In this document: positions 37,058 to 44,991 of the stretch, in pieces
Layout: each line of letters opens with the position of its first letter
Position numbering within the stretch: the first letter of the stretch is position 1
NCBI GenBank assembly: GCA_947479905.1
Contig: CANKBJ010000010.1
Span: 1-45,784 of the forward strand
Origin: Bradyrhizobiaceae bacterium
GTDB taxonomy: Bacteria > Pseudomonadota > Alphaproteobacteria > Rhizobiales > Xanthobacteraceae
Direction: 5' to 3'
DNA length: 45,784 nucleotides
Notes under the pieces: model-generated
What the model was told of the DNA's origin: nothing
Database searches by the model: none
The model's input: only the letters and a program-made list of their open reading frames with translations
Made by a program: the position numbers and the translations under genes

Positions 37058-38395
37058 ATGACAAGGAAATCTCTCTCTCTCATGGCGGGCGTCGCCGCGG
37101 CCGCCATCATAACCGGCGCGCCGGGTGCGTTCGCGCAGACAGCGATCAATCAGACCGCGACCAATGCTTCGACCGTCACCGGCTCGGCCAGCACGGTCAA
37201 CACCGGCATCGGCAACCTCGCCATCGGATCCTCGGCGGCGATCGGCGCCAGCGGCGCTGTCTCGTCGACTTCGGTGACCGGCATCAATCAGGCCTTCAAC
37301 TCACCGACCCTCGGCTTCGGCACTGTGCAACAGGCCGCGAGCAATACTGGCGTCGGCGCCGCGGGCCTGGTGACCAACTCCGGCACGCTGACAATCGGTG
37401 CCGGTACCGCCGGGGCCGGCGCATCAGCGTCCATCGGTGCGACCGGCGCGGCCGCGTCGCTCTCGGTCGCCGGCATTGGCGGCGCAACGAATACCGCCTT
37501 TACCGGGCAGACTTTCGGCGCCGTGACGCAAGGAACCGTTGGTGTCGGTGCAATCAGTAACGCCGGAAACATCCTCAATACCGGTACGATCGGCGCAGGC
37601 ACCCAGGTCCTGGCGGGCACCGGCGCGTCGGCGTCGATCAGCGCGACCGGCGCCACGGCGTCTGTCTCGCGGACGGCTATCGACGCAACCTCTTTCGGCG
37701 CGAGCACGGTCGGCAATATCGGCCAGGCGACATCGAACACCGGCAGCGTCGGCAATACCTCGACCGGCCTGACCGTCGGCGCCCTCTCCGGGGCCGGCTC
37801 GTCGGCTTCGGTCGGCGCCACCGGTTCGAACGCGACCGTCTCGGTTGCCGCCCTCAACAGCGCCGGCATCGGCACGACGACGCTCGGCACCGTGACGCAA
37901 TCGTCGATCAACAACAACGCAACTGGCGTGAGCAACATCGGCGGCACCGTGACTACTGGCAATATCTCCGGCAACGGCGCCGGTGTCTCCATCAGCGCGA
38001 CCGGCGCCATGGGGTCGGTCTCGGTGGCGAGCATCGCCAGCAATGCGGCGGTCAATACGGTCGGTGTCACCAACCAGACCACGACCAGCACCGGCGCGGT
38101 CGGCAACTCCGGCAGCATCGTCGCTGGCGCCCTCACCGGCGTCGGCGCCTCCGCCAATATCGGTGCGACCGGCGCGGCTTCGTCGTTCTCGGTCAGCAGC
38201 ATCAGCGATACGGCCGCCGGCGGCATTCCGGTGGTCGGCAACATTACGCAGACCACGACGAACTCCGCGTCCAGCGCCGTGACCAACGCCGGCACGATCT
38301 CGCTCGCCTCCACCAGCGGTATTGGCGCAGGCGGCAGCGCGGCGGTTTCGGCTATGGGCGCCGGCTCCTTCGCCTCGTTCCGCAGCGTGAAGTAA
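37058..38395 (+). CDS. Exported repeat-rich protein (about 60-residue repeats)
   Basis: A 445-residue protein from the ATG at 37058, which has AGGGG 7 nt upstream; the ATG two codons earlier is too close to that site. The signal peptide is clear (MTRKSLSLMAGVAAAAIITG, cleavage after GAFA). The rest is about 6.5 repeats of 56-64 residues. Each begins near G-x-L-x-G-x-G-A-S-A-S-[IV]-x-A-T-G, has a V-x-Q-x-x-x-N step, and ends N-x-G-x-[IL]. There are no cysteines or charged clusters, as in beta-solenoid or amyloid-like surface proteins. I know no named family for it. A strong stem-loop follows the gene. The function is unknown; a surface or matrix role is inferred. Confidence 0.85.
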   Translation: MTRKSLSLMAGVAAAAIITGAPGAFAQTAINQTATNASTVTGSASTVNTGIGNLAIGSSAAIGASGAVSSTSVTGINQAFNSPTLGFGTVQQAASNTGVGAAGLVTNSGTLTIGAGTAGAGASASIGATGAAASLSVAGIGGATNTAFTGQTFGAVTQGTVGVGAISNAGNILNTGTIGAGTQVLAGTGASASISATGATASVSRTAIDATSFGASTVGNIGQATSNTGSVGNTSTGLTVGALSGAGSSASVGATGSNATVSVAALNSAGIGTTTLGTVTQSSINNNATGVSNIGGTVTTGNISGNGAGVSISATGAMGSVSVASIASNAAVNTVGVTNQTTTSTGAVGNSGSIVAGALTGVGASANIGATGAASSFSVSSISDTAAGGIPVVGNITQTTTNSASSAVTNAGTISLASTSGIGAGGSAAVSAMGAGSFASFRSVK

Positions 38396-38420
38396 GATCG
38401 ACGCGCAATTCACAAACTCC

Positions 38421-38451
38421 CGGGAGCCGGCCCATCATGGTCCGGCTCCCG
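38421..38451 (+). terminator. Strong stem-loop after the repeat-protein gene
   Basis: CGGGAGCCGG pairs perfectly with CCGGCTCCCG (10-bp stem, 11-base loop), 25 bp after the stop. No T-run follows, so termination may be partial or the hairpin may protect the 3' end. Confidence 0.75.
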
Positions 38452-38486
38452 GCTCTGCCGCTCCGACACGGTGTGCGAGGCGCGTC

Positions 38487-39587
38487 ATGAAGCGTATTAT
38501 TTTCGGGGTCTGTTCGGCAGCGGCCATCGTCATCGTGGCCGGTTCTGTTTCCGCGCAAGCGCAATGGGCGCGCAAAAACGCCGAACTCTCGCCGCCGCCG
38601 ACAGATCTGTCGATCGCGCTTCCCGCGGTGCCCGCCGTCAACGTCCCCAAAATCGAGACACCGAAGCCGGTCGTGCGCAACATCATCGTGCGGCGGCCGC
38701 ACGGCATTCAGTCCGGTCCGGTCAACATGCCGGCGCCTGAAGTGCAGGTGATGATGGTGCGGGCCGCCCTGACCGCGCTCAATCAAGCCAACTTCACCGA
38801 GAATTATTCCGTGCTGCGCGGCATGACCACGCCGGCGCTGCAAACCCGCCTGAGTGCCGAGCAGCTCGGCAAGGCCTTCGCCGACCTGCGCAAGCAAAAT
38901 CTCGATTTGTCGCCGGCCCTGGTGCTGGCGCCGGAATTCACAGAGGCGCCGAAGCTGACATCCGCCGGCGCACTGATGCTCAAGGGCATCTTCCCGTCGC
39001 GGCCGTTGCGCATCAACTTCACCGTCGACTACCTTCCCATCGACGGCTACTGGATGATCGACCAACTCTCGGTCTCGGCCTCACGCGCTGATGAGCCAGC
39101 GGTTGCCGCTGCGCCCGCGCCTGCCGCCGAACCTGCGCCGGCGGCCGCGCCCGTGCCGGTCGCCCGCAACGCCAATCCGGCTGCGTCCGCCAACGCCGAT
39201 GCCGCGTCGCTGCCGACCGGGCGGTTCGTTCCGGTGAATTACAACGCCGATTATAAGCCGGCTTTCGTCCCGACTGCTCGCCAGGCCAATGCGCCATCGC
39301 CTGCCACCGTTGCCAGGCCAGCCGCGCCAGCGCGCAAGGGACAGGCGGTCTATCTGCAACTGACATCGCAACGCAGCGAAGCTGAGGCCAAGGCCGCGTT
39401 TAATTCGCTGCGCGGCAGATTTCCGGCGATCCTGGGCGACCGGCAACCAGTCATCCGGCGCGCCGATCTCGGCGACAAAGGTATTTACTACCGCGCGCAG
39501 ATCGGCCCGGTCGATGCCACTGAGGCGGACCGGCAATGCAACGAGCTTAAAGCCGTTGGCGGGCAGTGTTTCATTCAATACAATTGA
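38487..39587 (+). CDS. Exported SPOR-domain protein
   Basis: A 366-residue protein with a signal peptide (cleavage near SVSAQA-QWA). A globular middle domain (about 80-200; APEVQVMMVRAALTALNQAN and a C-terminal WMIDQLSVS) resembles NTF2/DUF4864-like folds. It is followed by an Ala/Pro linker (about 205-285) and a C-terminal SPOR domain (about 288-366; AVYLQLTSQRSEAEAKAAF, then GGQCFIQYN). SPOR domains bind denuded peptidoglycan at division or septal sites, so the protein probably sits in the periplasm on the wall. Its neighbours on both sides are exported repeat proteins. The middle-domain assignment is tentative. Confidence 0.82.
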   Translation: MKRIIFGVCSAAAIVIVAGSVSAQAQWARKNAELSPPPTDLSIALPAVPAVNVPKIETPKPVVRNIIVRRPHGIQSGPVNMPAPEVQVMMVRAALTALNQANFTENYSVLRGMTTPALQTRLSAEQLGKAFADLRKQNLDLSPALVLAPEFTEAPKLTSAGALMLKGIFPSRPLRINFTVDYLPIDGYWMIDQLSVSASRADEPAVAAAPAPAAEPAPAAAPVPVARNANPAASANADAASLPTGRFVPVNYNADYKPAFVPTARQANAPSPATVARPAAPARKGQAVYLQLTSQRSEAEAKAAFNSLRGRFPAILGDRQPVIRRADLGDKGIYYRAQIGPVDATEADRQCNELKAVGGQCFIQYN

Positions 39588-39629
39588 GCCCGAATCGCCG
39601 TTCGTGATCGATCGCACCCCTCGGGGCTC

Positions 39630-40175
39630 ATGAATCAATTGAATGCGCGGCCAGCCGCGATGAAATCGTCTCGCGACCCCTGCGCGCGCGCGGTAACCAA
39701 AGCGCGCCGCGCCGTCGCGCTCGGCTTTGCCGCGGCGATGGCGCTGAGCCTTTGCGCCGCGCAGGCCGCCGCGCAAAATCGCTGGGGCAATTCACAAAAC
39801 GCCTGGGGCAATGCGAAGAACCCTTGGGCTAATTCGAAAAACCCTTGGGCGAATTCAAAAAATGCCTGGGGCAATGCGAAAAATCCTTGGGCCGACTCGC
39901 AGAATTCCTGGGGCCGCGCGCCTTCGCCGGTCACCGGAAATGGCGGGGCGGATGCCAGTGTCAACGATGGCAAGCCCAGTAATTACGGCGGATTTCTCAC
40001 CGTTCCCTCAGGCCCCATCGTCCAGAACCCGAACATGACGCCGCGCTACGTCAACAGTGGCGACATCCCGGACGGGCTGCGCTCGCCGCAGCGACCGGTC
40101 AAACGCAAAGTGCGCAAGGCGGAGGCGCCGCCGCTGCCAAAGCCCAAGCCCGATCTGCCGACGGGAAATCCGTGA
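39630..40175 (+). CDS. Small exported protein with tryptophan heptad repeats
   Basis: A 181-residue protein. A long basic N-region and hydrophobic segment (VALGFAAAMALSLCAAQAAA) form a signal peptide with cleavage near residue 49. Residues 50-96 are 6.7 repeats of N-[APR]-W-[GA]-[ND]-[SA]-[KQ], a 7-residue unit. The C-terminal half is Pro/Lys-rich (PKPKPDLP) and shows no recognisable domain. The ATG at 39630 follows CGGGGCTC; an ATG at 39660 is possible. I do not recognise the family. The regular Trp spacing suggests stacking or binding to glycans or other surface polymers. Confidence 0.75.
   Translation: MNQLNARPAAMKSSRDPCARAVTKARRAVALGFAAAMALSLCAAQAAAQNRWGNSQNAWGNAKNPWANSKNPWANSKNAWGNAKNPWADSQNSWGRAPSPVTGNGGADASVNDGKPSNYGGFLTVPSGPIVQNPNMTPRYVNSGDIPDGLRSPQRPVKRKVRKAEAPPLPKPKPDLPTGNP
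39777..39917 (+). repeat. Tandem 21-bp coding repeat (W heptads)
   Basis: Six full 21-bp units and one partial encode the NxWxNxx heptads of the small exported protein. Units vary at third positions and in a few codons. This indicates selection on the peptide rather than a very recent slippage event. Confidence 0.85.
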
Positions 40176-40218
40176 CGCGCCGAAAAGACGAAGCACTGCG
40201 ACGGCCGAGCGTAACGTC

Positions 40219-41847
40219 ATGAAAGCCGACAGCCAGACTTTCGACTACGTCGTCGTCGGCGCGGGCTCCGCCGGTTGCGTCCTGGCCAATCGCCTGAGCG
40301 CCTCGGGCCGCCACAGCGTGCTGCTGCTGGAAGCAGGACCGAAGGACAGCAATATCTGGATTCACATTCCGCTCGGCTACGCCAGGCTGTTCACCAATCC
40401 GAAGGTGAACTGGCTGTACAAGACCGAGCCGGAGCCGGAACTCAACAACAGGCAGATCATCCAGCCGCGCGGCAAGGTGCTCGGCGGTTCGAGTTCGATC
40501 AACGGCCTGCTCTATATTCGCGGCCAGTCGCAGGACTTCGACCATTGGCGCCAGCTCGGCAATACCGGCTGGGGCTTCGACGACGTGCTGCCCTATTTCC
40601 GCAAGGCCGAGGATCAGGAGCGCGGCGCGGACGATCTGCACGGCGTCGGCGGACCGCTCGCGGTCTCCGACGTCAGCGAACCGCACCCTTTGTGCGAAGC
40701 CTTCATCGATGCCGCCGGGCAAGCCGGCTTTCCGCGCACCGAGGATTTCAACGGAGCGACCCAGGAAGGCGCCGGTTATTTCCAGCTCACCACCCGCAAC
40801 GGCCGCCGCAAATCGACCGCCGCCGGCTATCTGCGGCCCGTGCGCAAGCGCGCCAATTTGACGGTCGAAACCGGCGCACTGGCCAGCCGTATTCAGTTCG
40901 ACGGCACGCGCGCCACCGGCGTGGAATACCGTCGGGGCGGCAATGTCCACACCGCGCATGCGAACGCCGAGGTGATCCTCGCCAGCGGTGCGTTCAATTC
41001 ACCGCAATTGCTACAACTCTCCGGCATTGGGCCGGCCGAGCATCTGCGCGCGCTCGGCATTCCGGTGATCGCCGACCGGCCCGGCGTCGGCGCCGATCTT
41101 CAGGACCACTATCAGGTGCGCATGCAATATCGCTGCACCGAGCCGATCACCATGAACGATGTCGTCAACAGCTGGCATCGCCGCATCGGCGCCGGGCTGC
41201 GCTACGTTTTGCAGCGCAAGGGCATGCTGACCATCGGCGCAGGCTATGCCGGCGCCTTCCTTCGCACGCGCCCGGAACTGGAAACGCCGGACGTGCAGGT
41301 CCATTTCATCATCTTCAGTGCGGAAACCACCGGCGCCAGCCTGCATCCCTTCCCCGGCTTCATTGCCTCGATCTGCCAGTTGCGGCCGGAAAGCCGCGGC
41401 TTCGTGCGCATCAAATCCAGCGACCCGGCAGCGGCGCCGGCGATCCAGCCGCGCTATCTGTCGAGCCGCTTCGACCGCGACACGACACTCGAGGGCATGA
41501 AGTTGTTGCGCACCATCATGGGGCAGAAGGCGATGCGGCACTACATCGCCGAGGAACGCGCGCCGGGTCCGGATTGCACAAGCGACGCTGAACTTCTCGA
41601 TTATGCGCGCGCCACCGGCACGACGGTATTTCACCCGACCAGCACCTGCCGCATGGGCGCCGATCCGGCGGCGGTCGCCGATGAGCGCTTGCGGGTGCGC
41701 GGCTTCACGGGGCTGCGCGTCGTCGATGCATCGGTGATGCCGACTTTGGTGTCCGGCAATACCAATGCGGCCGTGGTCATGATCGCAGAAAAAGGCGCCG
41801 ACATGATCCTTGAGGACGCCGGCGCGCGTTTGGCGGGCTCGGCCTAG
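40219..41847 (+). CDS. GMC-family FAD-dependent oxidoreductase (choline dehydrogenase-like)
   Basis: A 542-residue flavoprotein from the ATG at 40219. The FAD-binding DYVVVGAGSAGCVLANRL (9-26) opens the protein. GGSSSINGLLYIRGQ (GMC signature 1) and ASGAFNSPQLLQLSGIGP (signature 2) follow, and the active-site pair H472 (HPTSTCRMG) and N514 (SGNTN) closes it. GMC enzymes oxidise alcohols such as choline, polyethylene glycols or sugar derivatives. There is no operon partner: it lies 43 bp after the small exported protein and converges with a UxaA-family gene. The substrate is unknown. Confidence 0.93.
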   Translation: MKADSQTFDYVVVGAGSAGCVLANRLSASGRHSVLLLEAGPKDSNIWIHIPLGYARLFTNPKVNWLYKTEPEPELNNRQIIQPRGKVLGGSSSINGLLYIRGQSQDFDHWRQLGNTGWGFDDVLPYFRKAEDQERGADDLHGVGGPLAVSDVSEPHPLCEAFIDAAGQAGFPRTEDFNGATQEGAGYFQLTTRNGRRKSTAAGYLRPVRKRANLTVETGALASRIQFDGTRATGVEYRRGGNVHTAHANAEVILASGAFNSPQLLQLSGIGPAEHLRALGIPVIADRPGVGADLQDHYQVRMQYRCTEPITMNDVVNSWHRRIGAGLRYVLQRKGMLTIGAGYAGAFLRTRPELETPDVQVHFIIFSAETTGASLHPFPGFIASICQLRPESRGFVRIKSSDPAAAPAIQPRYLSSRFDRDTTLEGMKLLRTIMGQKAMRHYIAEERAPGPDCTSDAELLDYARATGTTVFHPTSTCRMGADPAAVADERLRVRGFTGLRVVDASVMPTLVSGNTNAAVVMIAEKGADMILEDAGARLAGSA

Positions 41848-41858
41848 TCCTCTTTTTC

Positions 41859-41907
41859 GCGCATGATCTAATCCGAAAACCGGTTCCCACTTTTCGGGAT
41901 CATGCGC
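41859..41907. repeat. 49-bp palindromic repeat, copy 2 (likely bidirectional terminator)
   Basis: The arms GCGCATGATC and GATCATGCGC are exact reverse complements. The core (TAATCCGAAAA through TTTTCGG) matches copy 1 at 6814-6862 in all but a few bases. As in copy 1, it lies between convergent stops (41847 and 41909). The changed arm base (C for A) is matched by a compensating change in the other arm. Confidence 0.85.
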
Positions 41908-41908
41908 A

Positions 41909-43426
41909 TCACATCGTCGCGCCGATCTGCCAGGGCACGAATTCGAGATCGCCGTAACCGAGATCTTCCGATTTGGTGTGTTCGCCGGAGGCGACCGCCA
42001 GCACTTTCCTGAAGATTTCCTCGCCCTTCGTTTCGAGCGTGACGCCGTCGAGAATATCGCCGCAATTGATATCCATGTCGTCGGTCATGGTCTCATAGAC
42101 ATAATTATTGGTGGCGAGCTTGATCGACGGCGTCGGCTTGCAGCCGAAGGCCGAGCCGCGCCCGGTGGTAAAACACATGACGTTGCAGCCGCCGGCCACC
42201 TGCCCGGTCGCGCCGACCGGATCGAAGCCCGGCGTATCCATGAACACGAAGCCCTTCTCGCGCACCGGCTCGGCATATTCATAGACCGCGCGCATCGTCG
42301 TCGAGCCGCCCTTGGCCGCCGCGCCGAGCGACTTCTCAAGGATGGTGGTGAGGCCGCCGGCCTTGTTGCCGGGCGACGGGTTGTTGTTCATCTCGCCGCG
42401 ATTGCGCTCGGTGTAGTCCTCCCACCAGCGAATGCGCTCGACCAGTTTCTCGCCGACGGCGGCGTTCACCGCGCGGCGCGTCAGCAAATGTTCGGCGCCG
42501 TAGATTTCCGGCGTCTCTGCCAGCACGCCCGTGCCGCCATGCTTGACCAGCAAATCGACCGCCGAACCCAAGGCCGGGTTGGCGGTAATCCCGGAATAGC
42601 CGTCGGAGCCGCCACATTGCAGCGCCAGCACCACTTCGGACGCCGGCCGCGTCTCGCGTCTGGCTTTCGCCGCGATCGGCAGCATTGCCTTGATGCGCTC
42701 GACGCCTTCCTCAATTGTCTTCCTGCTGCCGCCGATGGCCTGAATGGTCATGCTCTGAAAGTGGTCGCCTTCGACCAGATCATACTCGTCCTTCATGCGG
42801 TCGATTTGGAAAGTCTCGCAGCCGAGACCGACCATCAGCGCGCCGCCGAGATTGGGATGCGTCGCATAGCCCCATTGGGTTCGCCGCAAAACGTCCCAGC
42901 CTTCACCCTTCGAGGCCATGCCGCAGCCGGTGCCATGCACGAACGGAACGACACCGTCGATCTCCGGAAAGTCCTTGAGCATGTCGGAGCGATTGACGGC
43001 TTCGGCGATGAACTTCGCCACCGTTGCCGAGCAGTTCACCGATGTCAGCACGCCGATATAATTGCGTGTGCCGGTGTGCCCGTTCGGCCGGACATAGCCC
43101 TGAAATGTTTCGCGGAGTTCCGGCGGCAGAATTTCGTCGTTCCTGGCGTCTTCGGCAAAGCGGTAGTCGCGCGCGAAATCCTGAATCGCGACATTATGCT
43201 CATGCACCCAGTCGCCGGGTGCGATTGACTGCGAGGCAAAGCCGATGATCTGCCCGTACTTGCGCACCGGCTCGTTCAGAGCGATCGGCGCTGTCGCCAT
43301 CTTGTGGCCGCGCGGGATGCGTTGGCGCGCCGTCGTCCCGCCCGCGGCATTGCCGGCTGCGATCTGGTCCACGGCGACGATGACGTTGTCGCCTTGAGCC
43401 AGACGTATAAAGCGCGGAGTATCCAC
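41909..43426 (-). CDS. UxaA-family sugar-acid dehydratase (altronate/galactarate type)
   Basis: A 505-residue protein starting at GTG 43426 with GGGAGG about 8 nt upstream. An N-terminal SAF domain (about 10-85; LAQGDNVIVAVDQIAAG and IPRGHKMAT) is followed by the UxaA core (about 105-500). Core motifs include GYVRPNGHTGTRNYIGVLTS, then VNCS, HGTGCGMAS, LQCGGSDGYSGITANPALG and TTGRGSAFGCKP. Family members dehydrate altronate, galactarate or related acids with an Fe/Mn centre. The single-chain form is common in bacteria. The substrate is not decided. It is convergent with the GMC gene and divergent from the CDF transporter. Confidence 0.92.
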   Translation of the reverse strand: MDTPRFIRLAQGDNVIVAVDQIAAGNAAGGTTARQRIPRGHKMATAPIALNEPVRKYGQIIGFASQSIAPGDWVHEHNVAIQDFARDYRFAEDARNDEILPPELRETFQGYVRPNGHTGTRNYIGVLTSVNCSATVAKFIAEAVNRSDMLKDFPEIDGVVPFVHGTGCGMASKGEGWDVLRRTQWGYATHPNLGGALMVGLGCETFQIDRMKDEYDLVEGDHFQSMTIQAIGGSRKTIEEGVERIKAMLPIAAKARRETRPASEVVLALQCGGSDGYSGITANPALGSAVDLLVKHGGTGVLAETPEIYGAEHLLTRRAVNAAVGEKLVERIRWWEDYTERNRGEMNNNPSPGNKAGGLTTILEKSLGAAAKGGSTTMRAVYEYAEPVREKGFVFMDTPGFDPVGATGQVAGGCNVMCFTTGRGSAFGCKPTPSIKLATNNYVYETMTDDMDINCGDILDGVTLETKGEEIFRKVLAVASGEHTKSEDLGYGDLEFVPWQIGATM

Positions 43427-43561
43427 CGGGCAGCCTCCCTTAAAACGATTTCACGGCATTCTGCGCTATTGCGACTGAGACGCAAGAGCCAACATCCAGG
43501 CGGCAACACCGCTGTCGAAATTGCGCCGTTATTGCGCTACACCCCTTTCCCGAGGGGTTTT

Positions 43562-44932
43562 ATGCAGCACGAAAAAGAACAAGTCGCACTGACGTCGATC
43601 GCCGCCTCGGCGGCGCTGACGATCGCCAAGGCAATCGTCGGATTTTCGACCGGCTCGCTGGCGATTTTGTCTGAAGCCGGCCATTCGCTGATCGACCTCG
43701 GCGCCACCGTCATGACGTATCTGGCGGTTCGCATATCCGGCAAGCCCGCCGATGACGAACATCACTACGGTCACGGCAAGGTGGAGAGCGTCTCGGCGCT
43801 CGGCGAGACCGCGCTTCTGTTTCTTTTGTCCGGGGTGGTGATCTGGGAGGCGGTCAAGCGGCTGGTCGAGCATGAACCTCACATCGTCGTCGCCACCAAT
43901 TGGGCCTTCGTCGTCATGGCGGCCTCTGTCGTCATCGATTTCTTCCGCGCCCGCGCCTTGACGCGCGTTGCCAAGGCGACACAGAGCCAGGCGCTCGAGG
44001 CCGACGCCCTGCACTTCTCGTCCGATCTATGGTCCTCGCTGGCCGTTATCGGCGGATTGATAGGCGTCAGCGTCGGCATATGGTGGGCGGACTCCGCGGC
44101 GGCTCTAATGGTTGCCCTTCTGGTCTGCGTCGCAGGCTGGCGGCTCGGGCGTCGGACTATCGAGACACTAACCGATACCGCGCCGGTCGGCGCCGTCGCC
44201 AATATCACCGACATTGTCGAGAAGGTCGCCGGCGTCGTCGCTGTCGAGCAGGTGCGCGCGCGCGGCGTCGGCGACAAGACCTTCATCGATCTGACCGTCG
44301 CGGTTAGCCGCACTTTGCCGCTCGACCGGGTCAGCGCGATCAAGAGCGCGGTCGAGAATGCGCTCAGCAGTCGGATGCCGGGCGCGGAGCCGAATATCAC
44401 CACCGCCCCGGTGGCGCTGGACAGCGAATCCGTCCTGGACCGGGTCATGGTGATAGCGCGCAACCGAGCGCTCGCCGTGCATCACGTCACCGTGCACAAT
44501 CTTCAGGACCGGCTGGCGATTGCCCTTGACCTGGAGGTCGATGGCAAGCTGTCGCTTGCCGCCGCGCATGAAATGGCTGACGGGCTCGAAGACGCGATCG
44601 CCGGCGAACTGGGCACCGGGGTCGAGGTCGAGACTCATATCGAACCGCTTGAGCCGGTCGATGCGCTCGGGCGTGAGGCGCCGCCGGAGCGTCTCCATGC
44701 CGTGCAAACGGCGCTTGTGGAACTCGCGGTTCAGGACCGCGCCTTGCGCAATATCCACGACGTGCGGGTGCGCGAGACGGACGAAGGTGAGATCGTCAAT
44801 TTCCATTGCCATGTCGACCCTGACATGACCGTGCAAACCGTCCATGAAAAGGTCGATGCGCTGGAACGCGCCCTGAAGCTGCATTCCTCGCTGATCAAGC
44901 GCGTGATCGGCCACGCCGAGCCGATGCGGTGA
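43562..44932 (+). CDS. CDF-family cation efflux transporter with extended C-terminal domain
   Basis: A 456-residue protein from the ATG at 43562, after GAGGGG. The frame extends 86 codons upstream, but that part overlaps the divergent gene. The membrane domain (about 1-205) contains the metal site H41-x3-D45 (GHSLID) and H151-x3-D155 (LHFSSD), with HYGHGKVES (68-76) in between, as in Zn/Mn-type CDF proteins. Typical members have about 300 residues with one cytosolic ZT-dimer domain. Here about 250 residues follow the membrane part, readable as three related units starting near 208, 290 and 373. It exports divalent metal by H+ antiport. The metal is not certain. Confidence 0.9.
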   Translation: MQHEKEQVALTSIAASAALTIAKAIVGFSTGSLAILSEAGHSLIDLGATVMTYLAVRISGKPADDEHHYGHGKVESVSALGETALLFLLSGVVIWEAVKRLVEHEPHIVVATNWAFVVMAASVVIDFFRARALTRVAKATQSQALEADALHFSSDLWSSLAVIGGLIGVSVGIWWADSAAALMVALLVCVAGWRLGRRTIETLTDTAPVGAVANITDIVEKVAGVVAVEQVRARGVGDKTFIDLTVAVSRTLPLDRVSAIKSAVENALSSRMPGAEPNITTAPVALDSESVLDRVMVIARNRALAVHHVTVHNLQDRLAIALDLEVDGKLSLAAAHEMADGLEDAIAGELGTGVEVETHIEPLEPVDALGREAPPERLHAVQTALVELAVQDRALRNIHDVRVRETDEGEIVNFHCHVDPDMTVQTVHEKVDALERALKLHSSLIKRVIGHAEPMR

Positions 44933-44957
44933 CGGCGCCGCGAGGCGCCGTCATTTA
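44931..44957. terminator. Bidirectional terminator between CDF and Bug genes
   Basis: GACGGCGCC and GGCGCCGTC form a 9-bp stem with a GCGA loop, starting inside the CDF stop codon. ATTTA follows on the plus strand. It separates convergent genes. Confidence 0.8.
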
Positions 44958-44991
44958 TTGCCGCTGACCGAGCAACACCGTGAACGCGCCG

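Noticed and set aside
37288-38313. 341-codon minus-strand frame opposite the repeat protein
   Set aside because: The plus strand has a signal peptide, ribosome binding site and regular repeats; the antisense frame (Pro/Val/Ala-rich) is a by-product of the repeats.
39777-39917. CRISPR-like array
   Set aside because: Units are 21 bp, contiguous without unique spacers, and encode a regular heptad in frame after a signal peptide.
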